The notes beneath the pieces are model-generated. The model ran no database searches. It was not told where the DNA came from and saw nothing but the letters and a program-made list of their open reading frames with translations. Positions 25,329-35,703 of a stretch of DNA of 64,000 nt are shown here, in pieces (the stretch's first letter is position 1; each line of letters opens with the position of its first letter). Where the stretch lies: the NCBI RefSeq assembly GCF_019218755.1, contig NZ_JAHUWZ010000002.1, positions 62,001-126,000 of the forward strand. The letters are read 5' to 3'. The position numbers and the translations under genes were made by a program. Origin of the DNA: Acidovorax sp. sif1233 (GTDB lineage: Bacteria > Pseudomonadota > Gammaproteobacteria > Burkholderiales > Burkholderiaceae_C).

Positions 25329-26501
25329 GTGCTTCGTGCTTCCCGTCTGCGTCGTCCCCTCTCTTTCCCCCTGTCCCTGGTGCAGTTTGCCGCTGTGTCC
25401 GCGTGTGTCGCCGCTGCTGGCGCCGCCGCAGCGCAGGAGGTGCAAACCGTCAAGATCGCCCACGCGGGTCCGGTGTCGGGCGGCATCGCCCACATCGGCA
25501 AGGACACCGAGAACGGCGTGCGCCTGGCGGTGGACGACCTGAACGCCCAGAACCTGGTCATCGGCGGCAAGAAGATCAAGTTCGAGCTGGCGGCCGAAGA
25601 CGATGCCGGCGACCCGCGCCAGGCCACGGCCGTGGCGCAAAAGCTGTGCGACCAGAAGGTGGCGGGCGTGGTCGGCCACCTGCAGTCGGGCACGTCCATT
25701 CCTGCGGCGGCCGTCTATGACAAGTGCGGCGTGCCCCACATCACCGCCGCCGCCACCAACCCGGACCTGACCAAGCCCGGCTACAAGACCACCTACCGCC
25801 TGATCGCCAACGACAACGCGTTGGGCGCGGCGCTGGCACTGTTCTCGGCCGACCACTTGAAGCTCAAGAGCGTGGCCATCATCGACGACCGCACCGCGTA
25901 TGGCCAGGGCGTGGCCTCGGTGTTCAAGGCCACCGCCCTGCAAAAGGGCCTGAAGGTGGTGGGCGAGGAATTCACCAACGACAAGGCCACCGACTTCATG
26001 GCCATCCTCACGGCCATCAAGAACAAGAAGCCCGACGCGATCTTCTACGGCGGCCTGGACGCGCAGGCCGGCCCCATGCTGCGCCAGATGGAGCAGCTGG
26101 GCCTGGGCAACGTGAAGTTCTTCGGCGGCGATGCGCTGTGCACCGAGAAGCTGCCCGAGCTGTCGGGCAAGAGCCCTGCGCTCAAGAACGTGACCTGCGC
26201 CACGGGCGGCGCCTCGGTCGACAAGATGCAGGGCGGGGCGGACTGGAAGAAGCGCTACGACGCCAAGTTCCCCGGCCAGTTCCAGATCTACAGCCCGTAC
26301 GCCTACGACGCGGCCATGGTGCTGGCCGATGCGATGAAGCGCGCCAACTCGGTGGACCCCAAGGTGTACATCCCCTTCATCGGCAAGACCGAGTACAAGG
26401 GCGTGACCGCCAACATCGCCTTCACGGCCAAGGGCGAGCTGACCACGCCCGCCGTGACGCTGTACACCTACAAGGACGGCAACCGCGTGGCGCTCAACTG
26501 A
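25329..26501 (+). CDS. Branched-chain amino-acid-type ABC transporter substrate-binding protein
   Basis: A 390-aa periplasmic protein of the LivK / Peripla_BP_6 family. The signal peptide covers residues 1-35 (ending AAAGAAAAQEV). The mature start is VQTVKIAHAGPVSGGIAHIGKD, given as VKIAHAGPVSGG; later come GVVGHLQSGTSIPAA and GLDAQAGPMLRQMEQLG. The start is GTG at 25329, supported by GGAGA 8 nt upstream. No permease or ATPase genes are adjacent, so it must pair with a transporter encoded elsewhere or act alone. A strong terminator follows. Confidence 0.92.
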   Translation: MLRASRLRRPLSFPLSLVQFAAVSACVAAAGAAAAQEVQTVKIAHAGPVSGGIAHIGKDTENGVRLAVDDLNAQNLVIGGKKIKFELAAEDDAGDPRQATAVAQKLCDQKVAGVVGHLQSGTSIPAAAVYDKCGVPHITAAATNPDLTKPGYKTTYRLIANDNALGAALALFSADHLKLKSVAIIDDRTAYGQGVASVFKATALQKGLKVVGEEFTNDKATDFMAILTAIKNKKPDAIFYGGLDAQAGPMLRQMEQLGLGNVKFFGGDALCTEKLPELSGKSPALKNVTCATGGASVDKMQGGADWKKRYDAKFPGQFQIYSPYAYDAAMVLADAMKRANSVDPKVYIPFIGKTEYKGVTANIAFTAKGELTTPAVTLYTYKDGNRVALN

Positions 26502-26528
26502 GCACCGCGGGCACGGCCCGCCACCGCT

Positions 26529-26553
26529 ACGGCCGCCCCGCGCGGCCGTTTTT
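26529..26553 (+). terminator. Rho-independent terminator after the LivK-type gene
   Basis: ACGGCCGC-CCCGC-GCGGCCGT forms a perfect 8-bp GC-rich stem with a 5-nt loop followed by TTTTC, 27 bp after the stop codon. Confidence 0.9.
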
Positions 26554-26662
26554 CATGGGGGTGCCCACGGCGGTTTGCCATTACAGTCGGGCCGGTAGCA
26601 AGCCGGGCAGGGCGGTCCCGCCGGCTGTGGTCCGGGCACCCCGCCCGCCAAGGAGTCTTTTC

Positions 26663-26917
26663 ATGCGTGCTGTAGTGGGTCTGGCCGGGCTGGTGGTGGC
26701 GCTGGCTGTGGTGGGTGTCCTTGCCAGAAAGCAGCTGTCCGCCGTCCGCACGCCCGTGCCGTCGCTGCAGACAGCAGCGCCGGCCGGCGGTGCCCCGGCT
26801 TCGGCGGCGCAGCCGGCCACGGTGCGCGACCAGAGCCAGCAGATCCAGCAGCAGGTCAAGCAGCAGATGGAAGGCCTGATGCAGCAGGCGCGGCCCATCC
26901 CGGACGATGAAAAATAG
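26663..26917 (+). CDS. Small single-pass membrane protein, unknown function
   Basis: An 84-aa protein with one N-terminal hydrophobic segment (residues 4-21, VVGLAGLVVALAVVGVLA), an Ala/Pro linker and a Gln-rich C-terminus (QSQQIQQQVKQQMEGLMQQ) likely to be a short coiled coil. AAGGAG lies 7 nt before the ATG, which strongly supports translation. I do not recognise a family. The stop codon is followed within 4 bp by a family-1 repeat and then tadA. Confidence 0.72.
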   Translation: MRAVVGLAGLVVALAVVGVLARKQLSAVRTPVPSLQTAAPAGGAPASAAQPATVRDQSQQIQQQVKQQMEGLMQQARPIPDDEK

Positions 26918-26920
26918 GAT

Positions 26921-28392
<1,472 letters not shown>

Positions 28393-28450
28393 CATGGCGC
28401 CAGACGGACTCTCTTTTTGACGGAGCAGGCCCCTTCACGGCCTGAGCGCT

Positions 28451-29449
28451 TTGCAAGACCATTCACACGATCATCCCGATCACGACCATTCCCAGTGCAG
28501 CCACGACCACGGCCCCAAGCACATCTACATCTATTCGCCGTCGAGCGCCGTGCAGGACAAGGCCGCCTTCAAGCGCGGCCTCGCCCGGCTGAAGGCCCTG
28601 GGCCATGAGGTCGAGGTGGATGCGGACGCCCTGGCCGTGCACACCCGCTTCGCGGGCGACGACGCCACCCGCCTGGCCGCCATCCACCGTGCCGCGGCCA
28701 GCGGCGCCGATGTGGCGCTGATCTCGCGCGGCGGCTACGGGCTGTCGCGCATCCTGCCGGGCATCCGCTACAAGGCGGTGGCCAAGGCGATCGCGGGCGG
28801 CACGCGCTTCGTGGGCGTGAGCGACTTCACCGCCTTCCAGACCGCGCTGCTGGCCAAGACGGGCGCCACGTCATGGGCCGGCCCTTCGCTGGGCGCCGAC
28901 TTTGGCGTGGCCGGCGAGCCCGACGACATCATGGAGGCCTGCTTCGACGATTTGCTGACCGGCCATGGCGAAGGCACGGGCTGGCGCATGAACAATGAAA
29001 AGCCCGACGCCGCCACGGGCAAGCCGGCCGTCCCCAATGTCTACGTGAAAAGCGCCACGCTGTGGGGCGGCAACCTGGCGGTGCTGGCTTCGCTGGTGGG
29101 CACGCCGTACCTGCCGGCCATCAAGGGTGGCGTGCTGTTCCTGGAAGACGTGCACGAGCACCCCTACCGCATCGAGCGCATGCTCACCCAGCTGCTGCAC
29201 GCCGGCGTGCTGGCCCAGCAGAAGGCCGTGGTGCTGGGGCAGTTCACCAACTTCAAGCTCGCGCCGCACGACAAGGGCTACAAGCTGCAGTCGGTGGTGG
29301 ACTGGCTGCGCACGCAGATCAAGGCGCCCGTGCTCACGAACCTGCCCTTCGGCCATGTGGCGACCAAGGTGCTGCTGCCCGTGGGGAGCACGGTATCGCT
29401 GTCGGTGGAAGGGCGGGATGCGCTGATCTACTGGGGACACCAGCACTGA
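28451..29449 (+). CDS. ldcA: LD-carboxypeptidase (muropeptide recycling), His-rich N-terminus
   Basis: A 332-aa S66-family serine peptidase that removes the terminal D-Ala from murein tetrapeptides in the cytoplasm. The fold motifs RGGYGLSRIL, GVSDFTAFQ (nucleophile Ser region), TLWGGNLAVLASLVGTP, FLEDVHEHPYRIERML and FGHVATK (catalytic His) align with E. coli LdcA. No ATG precedes the conserved region: the start is probably the TTG at 28451 (CTG at 28442 is an alternative, with GGAGCAGG about 12 nt before it). The first 22 residues carry nine or more histidines (DHSHDHPDHDHSQCSHDH), an extension absent from the classical enzyme and suggestive of metal binding. Confidence 0.9.
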   Translation: MQDHSHDHPDHDHSQCSHDHGPKHIYIYSPSSAVQDKAAFKRGLARLKALGHEVEVDADALAVHTRFAGDDATRLAAIHRAAASGADVALISRGGYGLSRILPGIRYKAVAKAIAGGTRFVGVSDFTAFQTALLAKTGATSWAGPSLGADFGVAGEPDDIMEACFDDLLTGHGEGTGWRMNNEKPDAATGKPAVPNVYVKSATLWGGNLAVLASLVGTPYLPAIKGGVLFLEDVHEHPYRIERMLTQLLHAGVLAQQKAVVLGQFTNFKLAPHDKGYKLQSVVDWLRTQIKAPVLTNLPFGHVATKVLLPVGSTVSLSVEGRDALIYWGHQH

Positions 29450-29560
29450 TTCGGTGCTGCCTTCAATCGCCTGCCTCTGGATTCCTGCCCGCTGGGTCCA
29501 GGGGATGCCGGGCGGCATGGCACCCGCAGCGGCGGGTGTCCGCCTGGGCTGGGGCTCGGG

Positions 29561-29911
29561 TCAGGCGTTGCCGGGAGGGGGCTGGGCCGGGCGCAGTGCA
29601 CGTGGCAACTGGCCCTGGAACAGGGGAGTGACCTGGTCGATCACGCCCCGCGCCCCGGTTTCGCCGCGCAAGGGCACGAGCGTACTGAAGAGATCGGTGC
29701 GCAGGTACCACAACGCTTCGATGTCGCCGGCGTAGCGCAGGCGCATGTTCATGCGCGCCACCTCGCAACCGCTCATGCCCGCCAGGCTTTGCAGCATGGC
29801 CCGGCGTACCTCCTCCAGCCCGTGGTCGCGCACCCAGGCCGTCGATGACGGCTTATCACGGCCCAGAAGGTCGTGAAGATTGTTGCGGAGATTGGGCTTG
29901 TTCCAGCGCAT
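29561..29911 (-). CDS. Conserved hypothetical protein
   Basis: A 116-aa soluble protein starting MRWNKPNLRNNLHDLLGRDKP, given as MRWNKPNLRNN. It has helix-rich segments (VRRAMLQSLAGMSGCEVARMNMR, read as RRAMLQSLAGMSG) and a proline-rich end. Codon usage and amino-acid composition look real, unlike the alternative frames. No family is recognised. An ATG 18 bp upstream (29929) is an alternative start; neither has a clear ribosome site. It lies tail-to-tail with ldcA. Confidence 0.6.
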   Translation of the reverse strand: MRWNKPNLRNNLHDLLGRDKPSSTAWVRDHGLEEVRRAMLQSLAGMSGCEVARMNMRLRYAGDIEALWYLRTDLFSTLVPLRGETGARGVIDQVTPLFQGQLPRALRPAQPPPGNA

Positions 29912-29929
29912 GGAGGGAAGCGGACGCAT

Positions 29930-30276
29930 TTTTTGTAACAGGGTCGGCCAAATTAAGCGGGAGCGAGGCGCCACGCAAGGGGCGCGCTACTGTTTTTGCG
30001 TAAAGACAACAGACGCACCTTGTTTGTTGCGAACTTTTACGTGTTTGTTGATTTTTTTGGGATGGGCGGCAAATCGCGGGTGGCAACCGCCGCCATGTAC
30101 CGCCGGGCCCACGAAATTCACTTTGCCTGGGGCACCCCCGCGGCGCCGTCAGGTCCCGGGTGGCACCATCGGACGCCTGGCGGCGCCGGGCAACGATTCT
30201 TGACGCTTTCATGGGTGCGCCGCCAGGGCGCTTGCACTAAACTGATTCACATGATGTTACCAATAGGCCGGTGTCC
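29930..30276. other. AT-richer divergent intergenic region upstream of the cyclase gene
   Basis: A gap of about 350 bp. Its first third (29985-30060) is markedly AT-rich, with T runs, and stands out from the GC-rich chromosome. This is where divergent promoters would be expected. TTGACG at 30200-30205 could be a -35, but no -10 is seen at proper spacing. No gene is supported. Confidence 0.5.
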
Positions 30277-31206
30277 ATGAGCGTGCTGTCGACGATGGTC
30301 TTTGCGGACATCTCGGGCAGCACCGCCTTGTATGAAGCGCTGGGTAATGAGCGCGCCACCGAGGCGGTGACCCAGGTGACGCAATGGATCAGCGACACCA
30401 TCCAGACGCACGGGGGGCGGGTGGTCAAGAAGCTGGGCGACGGGGTGCTGGGCGTTTTTGGCGATGCCGCCAGCGCCGTATCCGCCATGGCGGCCATGCT
30501 GCGCGAGCACAAGGCCCGCCAGGAGCGCTGGCCCCAGCCCTTGCGCATGGAAGTGCGCGTTGGCGTGGCCAGCGGCGAAGTGGTGGATGTGGATGGCGAC
30601 TGCTATGGCGATGCCGTCAACGTCGCCTCCCGGCTGTGCGAGCGGGCCGGCCCGGCCGAGATCTGGGCCACCGAGACCACCGTGCTGCTGGCGGGGGCCG
30701 CGCCGGATGTCTGGTACCGCAAGCTGGGCATGATGGACATTCGCGGCAAGGCCGAGCTGCTGATGCTCTACCACGTGGAGTGGCGCGAGGACGAGGCGCC
30801 CGACTCCCTCACCATGCAGGCTTCCCTTGTCAGCAACTTTGCGCCGGCAGACTCGATCCTGGGGCACATCCAGTTCTCGTGGCATGGCGTGGACCGCACC
30901 TTCACCTCGTCCGACGCCCCCGTCCTGGTGGGGCGGGCGCTGCACGCCCAGCTGTGCGTCGACGATCCGCGCGTCTCGCGCCTGCATGCGCGCATCGACT
31001 GGCGCAACAGCGGCTTCGTCCTGACGGACATGAGCAGCTTTGGAACCTGGGTGCGGTTCGAGGGCAGCGATTCGCCCGTGCGGCTGCGGCGCGATGCCTG
31101 CATCCTGCATGGCACCGGGCACATCGCGCTGGGCGTTTCCTTCACGGAGCCCAGTGCGCCGACCATGAGCTTCCACGTCGCCGGAGGCAGCGTGCGCCTG
31201 CGCTGA
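30277..31206 (+). CDS. Class III adenylate/guanylate cyclase with C-terminal FHA domain
   Basis: A 309-aa cytoplasmic protein. The N-terminal catalytic domain (residues 1-170) has metal-binding FADISGSTALYE and LGDGVLGVFGD, and the transition-state residues in YGDAVNVASRLCERAG. After a linker, an FHA domain (about residues 215-290) shows VLVGRALHAQLCVDDPRVSRLHARI in pieces (VLVGRALH; RVSRLHARI) and the typical DMSSFGTWV. The protein likely makes cAMP or cGMP and is tuned by a phosphothreonine partner. No kinase or phosphatase gene is nearby. The start is ATG 30277; GTG at 30271 would add two residues. Confidence 0.88.
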   Translation: MSVLSTMVFADISGSTALYEALGNERATEAVTQVTQWISDTIQTHGGRVVKKLGDGVLGVFGDAASAVSAMAAMLREHKARQERWPQPLRMEVRVGVASGEVVDVDGDCYGDAVNVASRLCERAGPAEIWATETTVLLAGAAPDVWYRKLGMMDIRGKAELLMLYHVEWREDEAPDSLTMQASLVSNFAPADSILGHIQFSWHGVDRTFTSSDAPVLVGRALHAQLCVDDPRVSRLHARIDWRNSGFVLTDMSSFGTWVRFEGSDSPVRLRRDACILHGTGHIALGVSFTEPSAPTMSFHVAGGSVRLR

Positions 31207-31324
31207 CGGGCTGCGCGAGGGACTTCCGCCATGGGGCTGCCCGGGCGCCGGGCACCTCCTTCGGGCCGGTCGCGGCCCGGGCGATACGGACACACGACAC
31301 ACCCAACAACAGGAGACAACAAAG

Positions 31325-33907
31325 ATGGCATGGATGAAGCGGACGGCCCTGGGGCTGGTGGCGGCGGCGCTGCTGGCAGGCGCGGGCGCGGCGGTGTATG
31401 TGCAGCGGAGCTTTGCGAAACTCGACGGCGAACTGGGCGTGGCGGGGCTGGGCAGCGCGGTGCAGGTGCGGCGCGATGGGGCCGACGTGGCCCACATCCA
31501 GGCGCGCACGCCGCAGGACGCCTGGTTCGCGATGGGGTATGTGCACGCGCAGGAGCGCACCTGGCAGCTGGAGTTCAACCGCCGGGTCATGCATGGCCAG
31601 CTGTCGGAGGTCTTCGGCCCCGCGACGCTCGAAACCGACAAGCTGATGCGCGCTCTGGACATCATGGGCGCGGCCCGGCGCCAGTACGCAGGCCTGCCGC
31701 CCTATGCCAAGGAGGCCTTGCAGGCCTACAGCAAGGGCATCCACGCGTTCCACCTGAAACGGCCCCAGGCCCTGCCCCCCGAATTCCATGTGCTCGGCGT
31801 CCAGCCCGGCGGCGCGGCGGGCGCGGTGTGGGAGCCCGAGGACAGCGTGGGCTGGGCGCTGATGATGGCGCTGGACCTGGGCGGCAACTGGGGAACGGAA
31901 TTCGCGCGCCTGTCGGTCGCGCGGACGCTGGACACCGACCGCCTGTGGCAATTGATGCCACCCTATCCGGGCGAGAAGCCGGCCGCATCGGCCGACCTCG
32001 CCGCGCTGTACCGGCAGCTTGGGGTGTACCGCGCGGCTGGCGCGGGCTCCACGGCGGCCGGGCCGGGCGGTGCCGACGGGCTGGCGGCGGCCAGCGGGGC
32101 AGCCAGCCGCAAGGACGAAGGCCTGCTGTCGCGGCAGATCAGCGCCGGCATGCTGGCCTGGGCCGATGAGTTGACGCGCAACGCGGGCACCAATGAAGGC
32201 AAGGGCAGCAACAACTGGGTGCTGGCGGGAACCCGCACCGTCAGCGGCAAGCCGCTGCTGGCCAACGACCCGCACCTGGGGCTGTCGGCCCCGGCCATCT
32301 GGTACTTCGCCGGCATGCAGGCGCCCGCCGGCACCGCGTCGGACGGCACGCCCATCGCCGCCATCGATGCCGTGGGGGCCACCTTGCCCGGCCTGCCATT
32401 CGTGGTGCTGGGGCGCACCGACCGCGTGGCCTGGGGCTTCACCAACACGGGGCCGGACGTGCAGGACCTGTACCTGGAGCAGATCAACCCGGCCGATGCG
32501 GCGCAGTACCGCACGCCAGAAGGCTGGGCGCCCTTCACGGTGCGCAGCGAAACCATCCGCGTCAAGGGCGGGGCCGACGTGCAGCTGGCGCTGCGCAGCA
32601 CCCGCCATGGGCCGGTGCTGAGCGACGTGCAGAAGTCGCACGCCGAGGTGCTGGACCTGGGCAAGTACGTGCTCTCGCTGCGCTGGAGCGCGCTGGACGC
32701 TGACAACCAGACCGTGCTGGCGGGCTTGAAGACCAACCAGGCCAAGAGCGTGGACGAACTCTTCGAGGGGCTGGCGCACTACCACTCGCCCATGCAGAGC
32801 GTGGTGGCCGCCGACGACCAGGGCCACATCCGCTTCAAGGCGGCGGGGCGCGTGCCGCTGCGCGATGCCGCCAACGACATCCGCGGCGTGGCCCCGTCCC
32901 CCGGCTGGGATGCGCGCTACGACTGGAAGGGCTGGCTGCCCTACGAACAAACCCCGCAGGACGATGGCAAAGGCAGCGCAGATGGCGCCCAAGGCGCCAG
33001 GGGCTGGATCGCCACGGCCAACCAGCGCGTGACGGCGCCGGACTACCCGCACTTCCTCACGCAGGACTGGGCCTTGCCCTACCGCTACGAGCGCATCGCG
33101 CAGCTCATCGAGGCCACCGAAAAACACGACGCGGCCAGCATGCAGGCCATCCACCGCGATGTGACCTCGCTGGCCACGCGCCGCCTGCTGCCCCACCTGC
33201 AACAGGCGCAGTCCGCACACGCGCTGGCGGCCGCCGCCCAGAAAGAGCTGCAAGGCTTTGACGGCGTGATGGACGCGGGCAAGGCCGCGCCGCTGATCTT
33301 CGTGGCCTGGACGGACGAACTCGCGCGCGGCCTCATCATTCCGCGCATCGGTGAAGACCGCTTCACCGCAACCTATGGCAAGCGCGACTACCGCGCGGCG
33401 CTCGAAGGCATCCTGGAGCGCAACGACACTTGGTGGTGCCAGCCCGCATCGTGTGCCGGGCAATCTGCCGCTGCCCTGGGCCGCGCGCTCGACCGCCTGC
33501 AGGCAGCCTATGGGGCGGACCCGGCCCGGTGGCGCTGGGGCACGGCGCACCCCGCGCTCAGCGTGCACCGGCCCTTTGGCAACGTGCCCGCGCTGGCGCG
33601 TTTCTTCGATGTGAGCGTGCCTTCGCATGGCGATGCGTACACCGTGAACGTGGGGCAGTACAACGCGGGCGAGGCCACGGGCCCGTATGTGAACCGCCAT
33701 GCGGCCTCGCTGCGCGCGGTGTATGACCTGGCCGACCTGGAGCAGTCGCGCTTCATCTACCAGACGGGCCAGAGCGGCCTCGTGTTCTCGCCGCGCTACC
33801 GCGACATGAGCACCACGTGGGCCGAGACCGGCTACCGCGCGCTGCAGCGCCAGCCCGCGCGCTGGGTGCACGCGCTGACGCTGACCCCCGCAACCCCCGC
33901 GCAGTGA
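31325..33907 (+). CDS. Penicillin-acylase-family Ntn hydrolase (acylase)
   Basis: An 860-aa precursor with an N-terminal hydrophobic export segment (residues 8-25). An alpha chain runs from ELGVAGLGSAVQVRRD. The autocatalytic cleavage site is before Ser295 in GKGSNNWVLAG, which becomes the nucleophile of the beta chain. The conserved NDPHLGL and GFTNTGPDVQDLYLE motifs follow. Such periplasmic enzymes hydrolyse penicillins, cephalosporins or acyl-homoserine lactones; the substrate here cannot be assigned. AGGAG lies 9 nt upstream of the ATG. The asparaginase gene follows after 23 bp and is probably co-transcribed. Confidence 0.92.
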   Translation: MAWMKRTALGLVAAALLAGAGAAVYVQRSFAKLDGELGVAGLGSAVQVRRDGADVAHIQARTPQDAWFAMGYVHAQERTWQLEFNRRVMHGQLSEVFGPATLETDKLMRALDIMGAARRQYAGLPPYAKEALQAYSKGIHAFHLKRPQALPPEFHVLGVQPGGAAGAVWEPEDSVGWALMMALDLGGNWGTEFARLSVARTLDTDRLWQLMPPYPGEKPAASADLAALYRQLGVYRAAGAGSTAAGPGGADGLAAASGAASRKDEGLLSRQISAGMLAWADELTRNAGTNEGKGSNNWVLAGTRTVSGKPLLANDPHLGLSAPAIWYFAGMQAPAGTASDGTPIAAIDAVGATLPGLPFVVLGRTDRVAWGFTNTGPDVQDLYLEQINPADAAQYRTPEGWAPFTVRSETIRVKGGADVQLALRSTRHGPVLSDVQKSHAEVLDLGKYVLSLRWSALDADNQTVLAGLKTNQAKSVDELFEGLAHYHSPMQSVVAADDQGHIRFKAAGRVPLRDAANDIRGVAPSPGWDARYDWKGWLPYEQTPQDDGKGSADGAQGARGWIATANQRVTAPDYPHFLTQDWALPYRYERIAQLIEATEKHDAASMQAIHRDVTSLATRRLLPHLQQAQSAHALAAAAQKELQGFDGVMDAGKAAPLIFVAWTDELARGLIIPRIGEDRFTATYGKRDYRAALEGILERNDTWWCQPASCAGQSAAALGRALDRLQAAYGADPARWRWGTAHPALSVHRPFGNVPALARFFDVSVPSHGDAYTVNVGQYNAGEATGPYVNRHAASLRAVYDLADLEQSRFIYQTGQSGLVFSPRYRDMSTTWAETGYRALQRQPARWVHALTLTPATPAQ

Positions 33908-33930
33908 CGCGCGCCGCGAGGAGCCACGCC

Positions 33931-34944
33931 ATGGGTTTTGTTCCGTTGATCGAAGTCACCCGGGGCGGCCTGCCCGAGTGCCAGCACTGGGGCGCCGTGG
34001 CCGTGGCCCACCGCGAAGGCCGGGTGCTGGCGCGGGTGGGCGACCCGTACACGGTCACCTTCACGCGCTCCACCATCAAGGCGTTCCAGGCGCTGCCCTT
34101 CATGCAGGCGGGCGGCGCACGGGCGCTTGGCTGGGGGCCGGGCGAGCTGGCGCTGCTGTGCGCCAGCCACAACGGCGAACCCATGCATGTGGAGCAGGTG
34201 GACCGCATGCTGGGCAGCGTGGACCAGGACCACCGCGCGCTGCGCTGCGGCTGCCACCGGCCTCTGTTTGCCGAGCTGGGGCTCGGCCCGTTGCCCGAAG
34301 GTTTTGTGCCCGACGAGCGCCACAACAACTGCAGCGGCAAACACGCCGGTTTTGTCGCGCACTGCGTGCGACAGGGGTTGCCGCTGGACGGCCACCTGGA
34401 CCCGGCCCATCCGCTGCAGGTGGCGATCCGGGAGCATGTCGCGAAGGCAGTGGGGCTCGCACCCCATCAGCTGGCCATGGGCATCGACGGCTGCTCCGCC
34501 CCCAACTACGCCATGCCCCTGGCACACCTGGCGCGGGGCTATGCGCGGCTGGCGGGCGGCGCGCCGGATACCGACCTGCACGAGAGCCTGACCGCGCTGG
34601 CCGATGCCATGGTCGCGCGGCCCGAGCTGGGCTCGGGCACCGGACGGCACGACCTGGACTTCATGCGCGCAGGGCAGGGCGACTGGGTGTCCAAGACCGG
34701 GGCCGACGGCGTGCAGGTGGTGGGCAGCCGCAGCCGGGGCGAAGCCTTCGCGCTCAAGGTCATGGACGGCAACATGGTGGCGCAGGTGGCGGCGGCGGTG
34801 GAGGTGATGGACCAGCTCGGCTGGCTCGACACCCGCCAGCGCGAAGCGCTGGCCCCGCGCCGGTCCGCGCGCATCGCCAACGCCAAGGGGCTGCAGGTGG
34901 GCGAGCGGAAGGCGGTGTTCAGGCTGGAGCCGGCCGGCGGCTGA
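33931..34944 (+). CDS. L-asparaginase, Rhizobium-etli-AnsA-like (asparaginase_II family)
   Basis: A 337-aa protein of the family unrelated to E. coli type I/II asparaginases. Its signatures are TRSTIKAFQALP (Ser-Lys near residue 50), LALLCASHNGEP, HNNCSGKHAGF (Cys, Lys) and GIDGCSAPNYAMPL. It hydrolyses L-asparagine to aspartate and ammonia. GAGGAG lies 7 nt upstream of the ATG. It follows the penicillin acylase closely; both are amide hydrolases, but a shared pathway is not evident. Confidence 0.9.
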   Translation: MGFVPLIEVTRGGLPECQHWGAVAVAHREGRVLARVGDPYTVTFTRSTIKAFQALPFMQAGGARALGWGPGELALLCASHNGEPMHVEQVDRMLGSVDQDHRALRCGCHRPLFAELGLGPLPEGFVPDERHNNCSGKHAGFVAHCVRQGLPLDGHLDPAHPLQVAIREHVAKAVGLAPHQLAMGIDGCSAPNYAMPLAHLARGYARLAGGAPDTDLHESLTALADAMVARPELGSGTGRHDLDFMRAGQGDWVSKTGADGVQVVGSRSRGEAFALKVMDGNMVAQVAAAVEVMDQLGWLDTRQREALAPRRSARIANAKGLQVGERKAVFRLEPAGG

Positions 34945-35002
34945 AGACCGGGCACGGGGCAAAGCCGGGCCTCCGCGCGGCGCCTGTTCAACGGGTTGTG
35001 AT

Positions 35003-35060
35003 AAAAAGTGCCTCCAGCACACTACTGGTAAACGCTGGCAGCTACAAAAATAGTAGCAAA
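35003..35060 (+). repeat. Family-1 palindromic repeat, 3' end of the L,D-transpeptidase gene
   Basis: GTGCCTCCAGC, GCTGG and CAGCTACAAAAATAGTAGC match the element. Read on the minus strand, it encodes the final residues (about ATIFVAASVYQ) and the TAG stop of the transpeptidase. Confidence 0.7.
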
Positions 35061-35663
35061 TGGCTCCGTATCCGGCAGCACATAGATCACGCCGCGCGAC
35101 TGGCCGAAAAGCGGCGCGATGAACTGGTTGTAGAACGCCTCGGGCGCATTCACGCAGCCGTAGCTGATGCGCTTGTCCTGCGCGCCCTGGCTGGCCAGGC
35201 GCTGGTGGCGGCGCTCGGCGGCGCTCACGCTGCGCACCCGGTGCAGCGACACGGCGGCGTCGTAGTCGATCCAGACGATGTCGTCGCCCTTGAGGTTGCG
35301 CCCGGGCTCGGTGACGAAGCGGCCCGCGGGCGTGGTGCGCTCTTCGGGGCGGATCTGCGACAGCGGCCGCTGGCCGATGTCGGGGGCGGACCGGTCGCCC
35401 AGCGCCGCACCCAGCAGCACTGGCGCGCTGCCCAGCCATTGCCCCCGGGCCGAGAACACATGGATGCGGGCGGCGGGCTTGTCGATCACGGCAAAAGGCA
35501 GGCCCTGGTGGTCGGCGGTGTCGGTGGCCCAGCGCACCAACCGGCGCGCCGTGGGCGAGGCATCCTTGGGCAATTCCGCAGCGCCGACGGGCAGGGTGGC
35601 CAGCACACAAGAAGCAGCCAGGGCGGTCAGCGCGAACCGGCGGTTCGCAGTCACAAAAAACAT
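35022..35663 (-). CDS. L,D-transpeptidase-like (YkuD-domain) periplasmic protein
   Basis: A 213-aa protein with signal peptide residues 1-29 (ending LPVGAAEL). A YkuD-type domain ends in RISYGCVNAPEAFYNQFIAP, which contains the catalytic Cys motif SxGC(V/I). The domain also shows GRFVTEPG and DYDAAVSLHRV. The Arg that usually follows the motif (SxGCxR) is Asn here. Such enzymes form 3-3 cross-links or attach lipoprotein to peptidoglycan. The last 11 residues and the stop codon derive from a family-1 repeat, so the C-terminus probably differs from that of relatives. An upstream in-frame GTG is less likely than the ATG at 35663, where the signal peptide starts. Confidence 0.82.
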   Translation of the reverse strand: MFFVTANRRFALTALAASCVLATLPVGAAELPKDASPTARRLVRWATDTADHQGLPFAVIDKPAARIHVFSARGQWLGSAPVLLGAALGDRSAPDIGQRPLSQIRPEERTTPAGRFVTEPGRNLKGDDIVWIDYDAAVSLHRVRSVSAAERRHQRLASQGAQDKRISYGCVNAPEAFYNQFIAPLFGQSRGVIYVLPDTEPFATIFVAASVYQ

Positions 35664-35703
35664 GTCTTCATCCAAAAAAGCGTGCTCATACGCACCGCCG
35701 CCG

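Noticed and set aside
31142-33871. 909-codon open frame antisense to the penicillin acylase gene
   Set aside because: Same shadow pattern; the sense strand shows a ribosome site, the export segment and the Ntn nucleophile.
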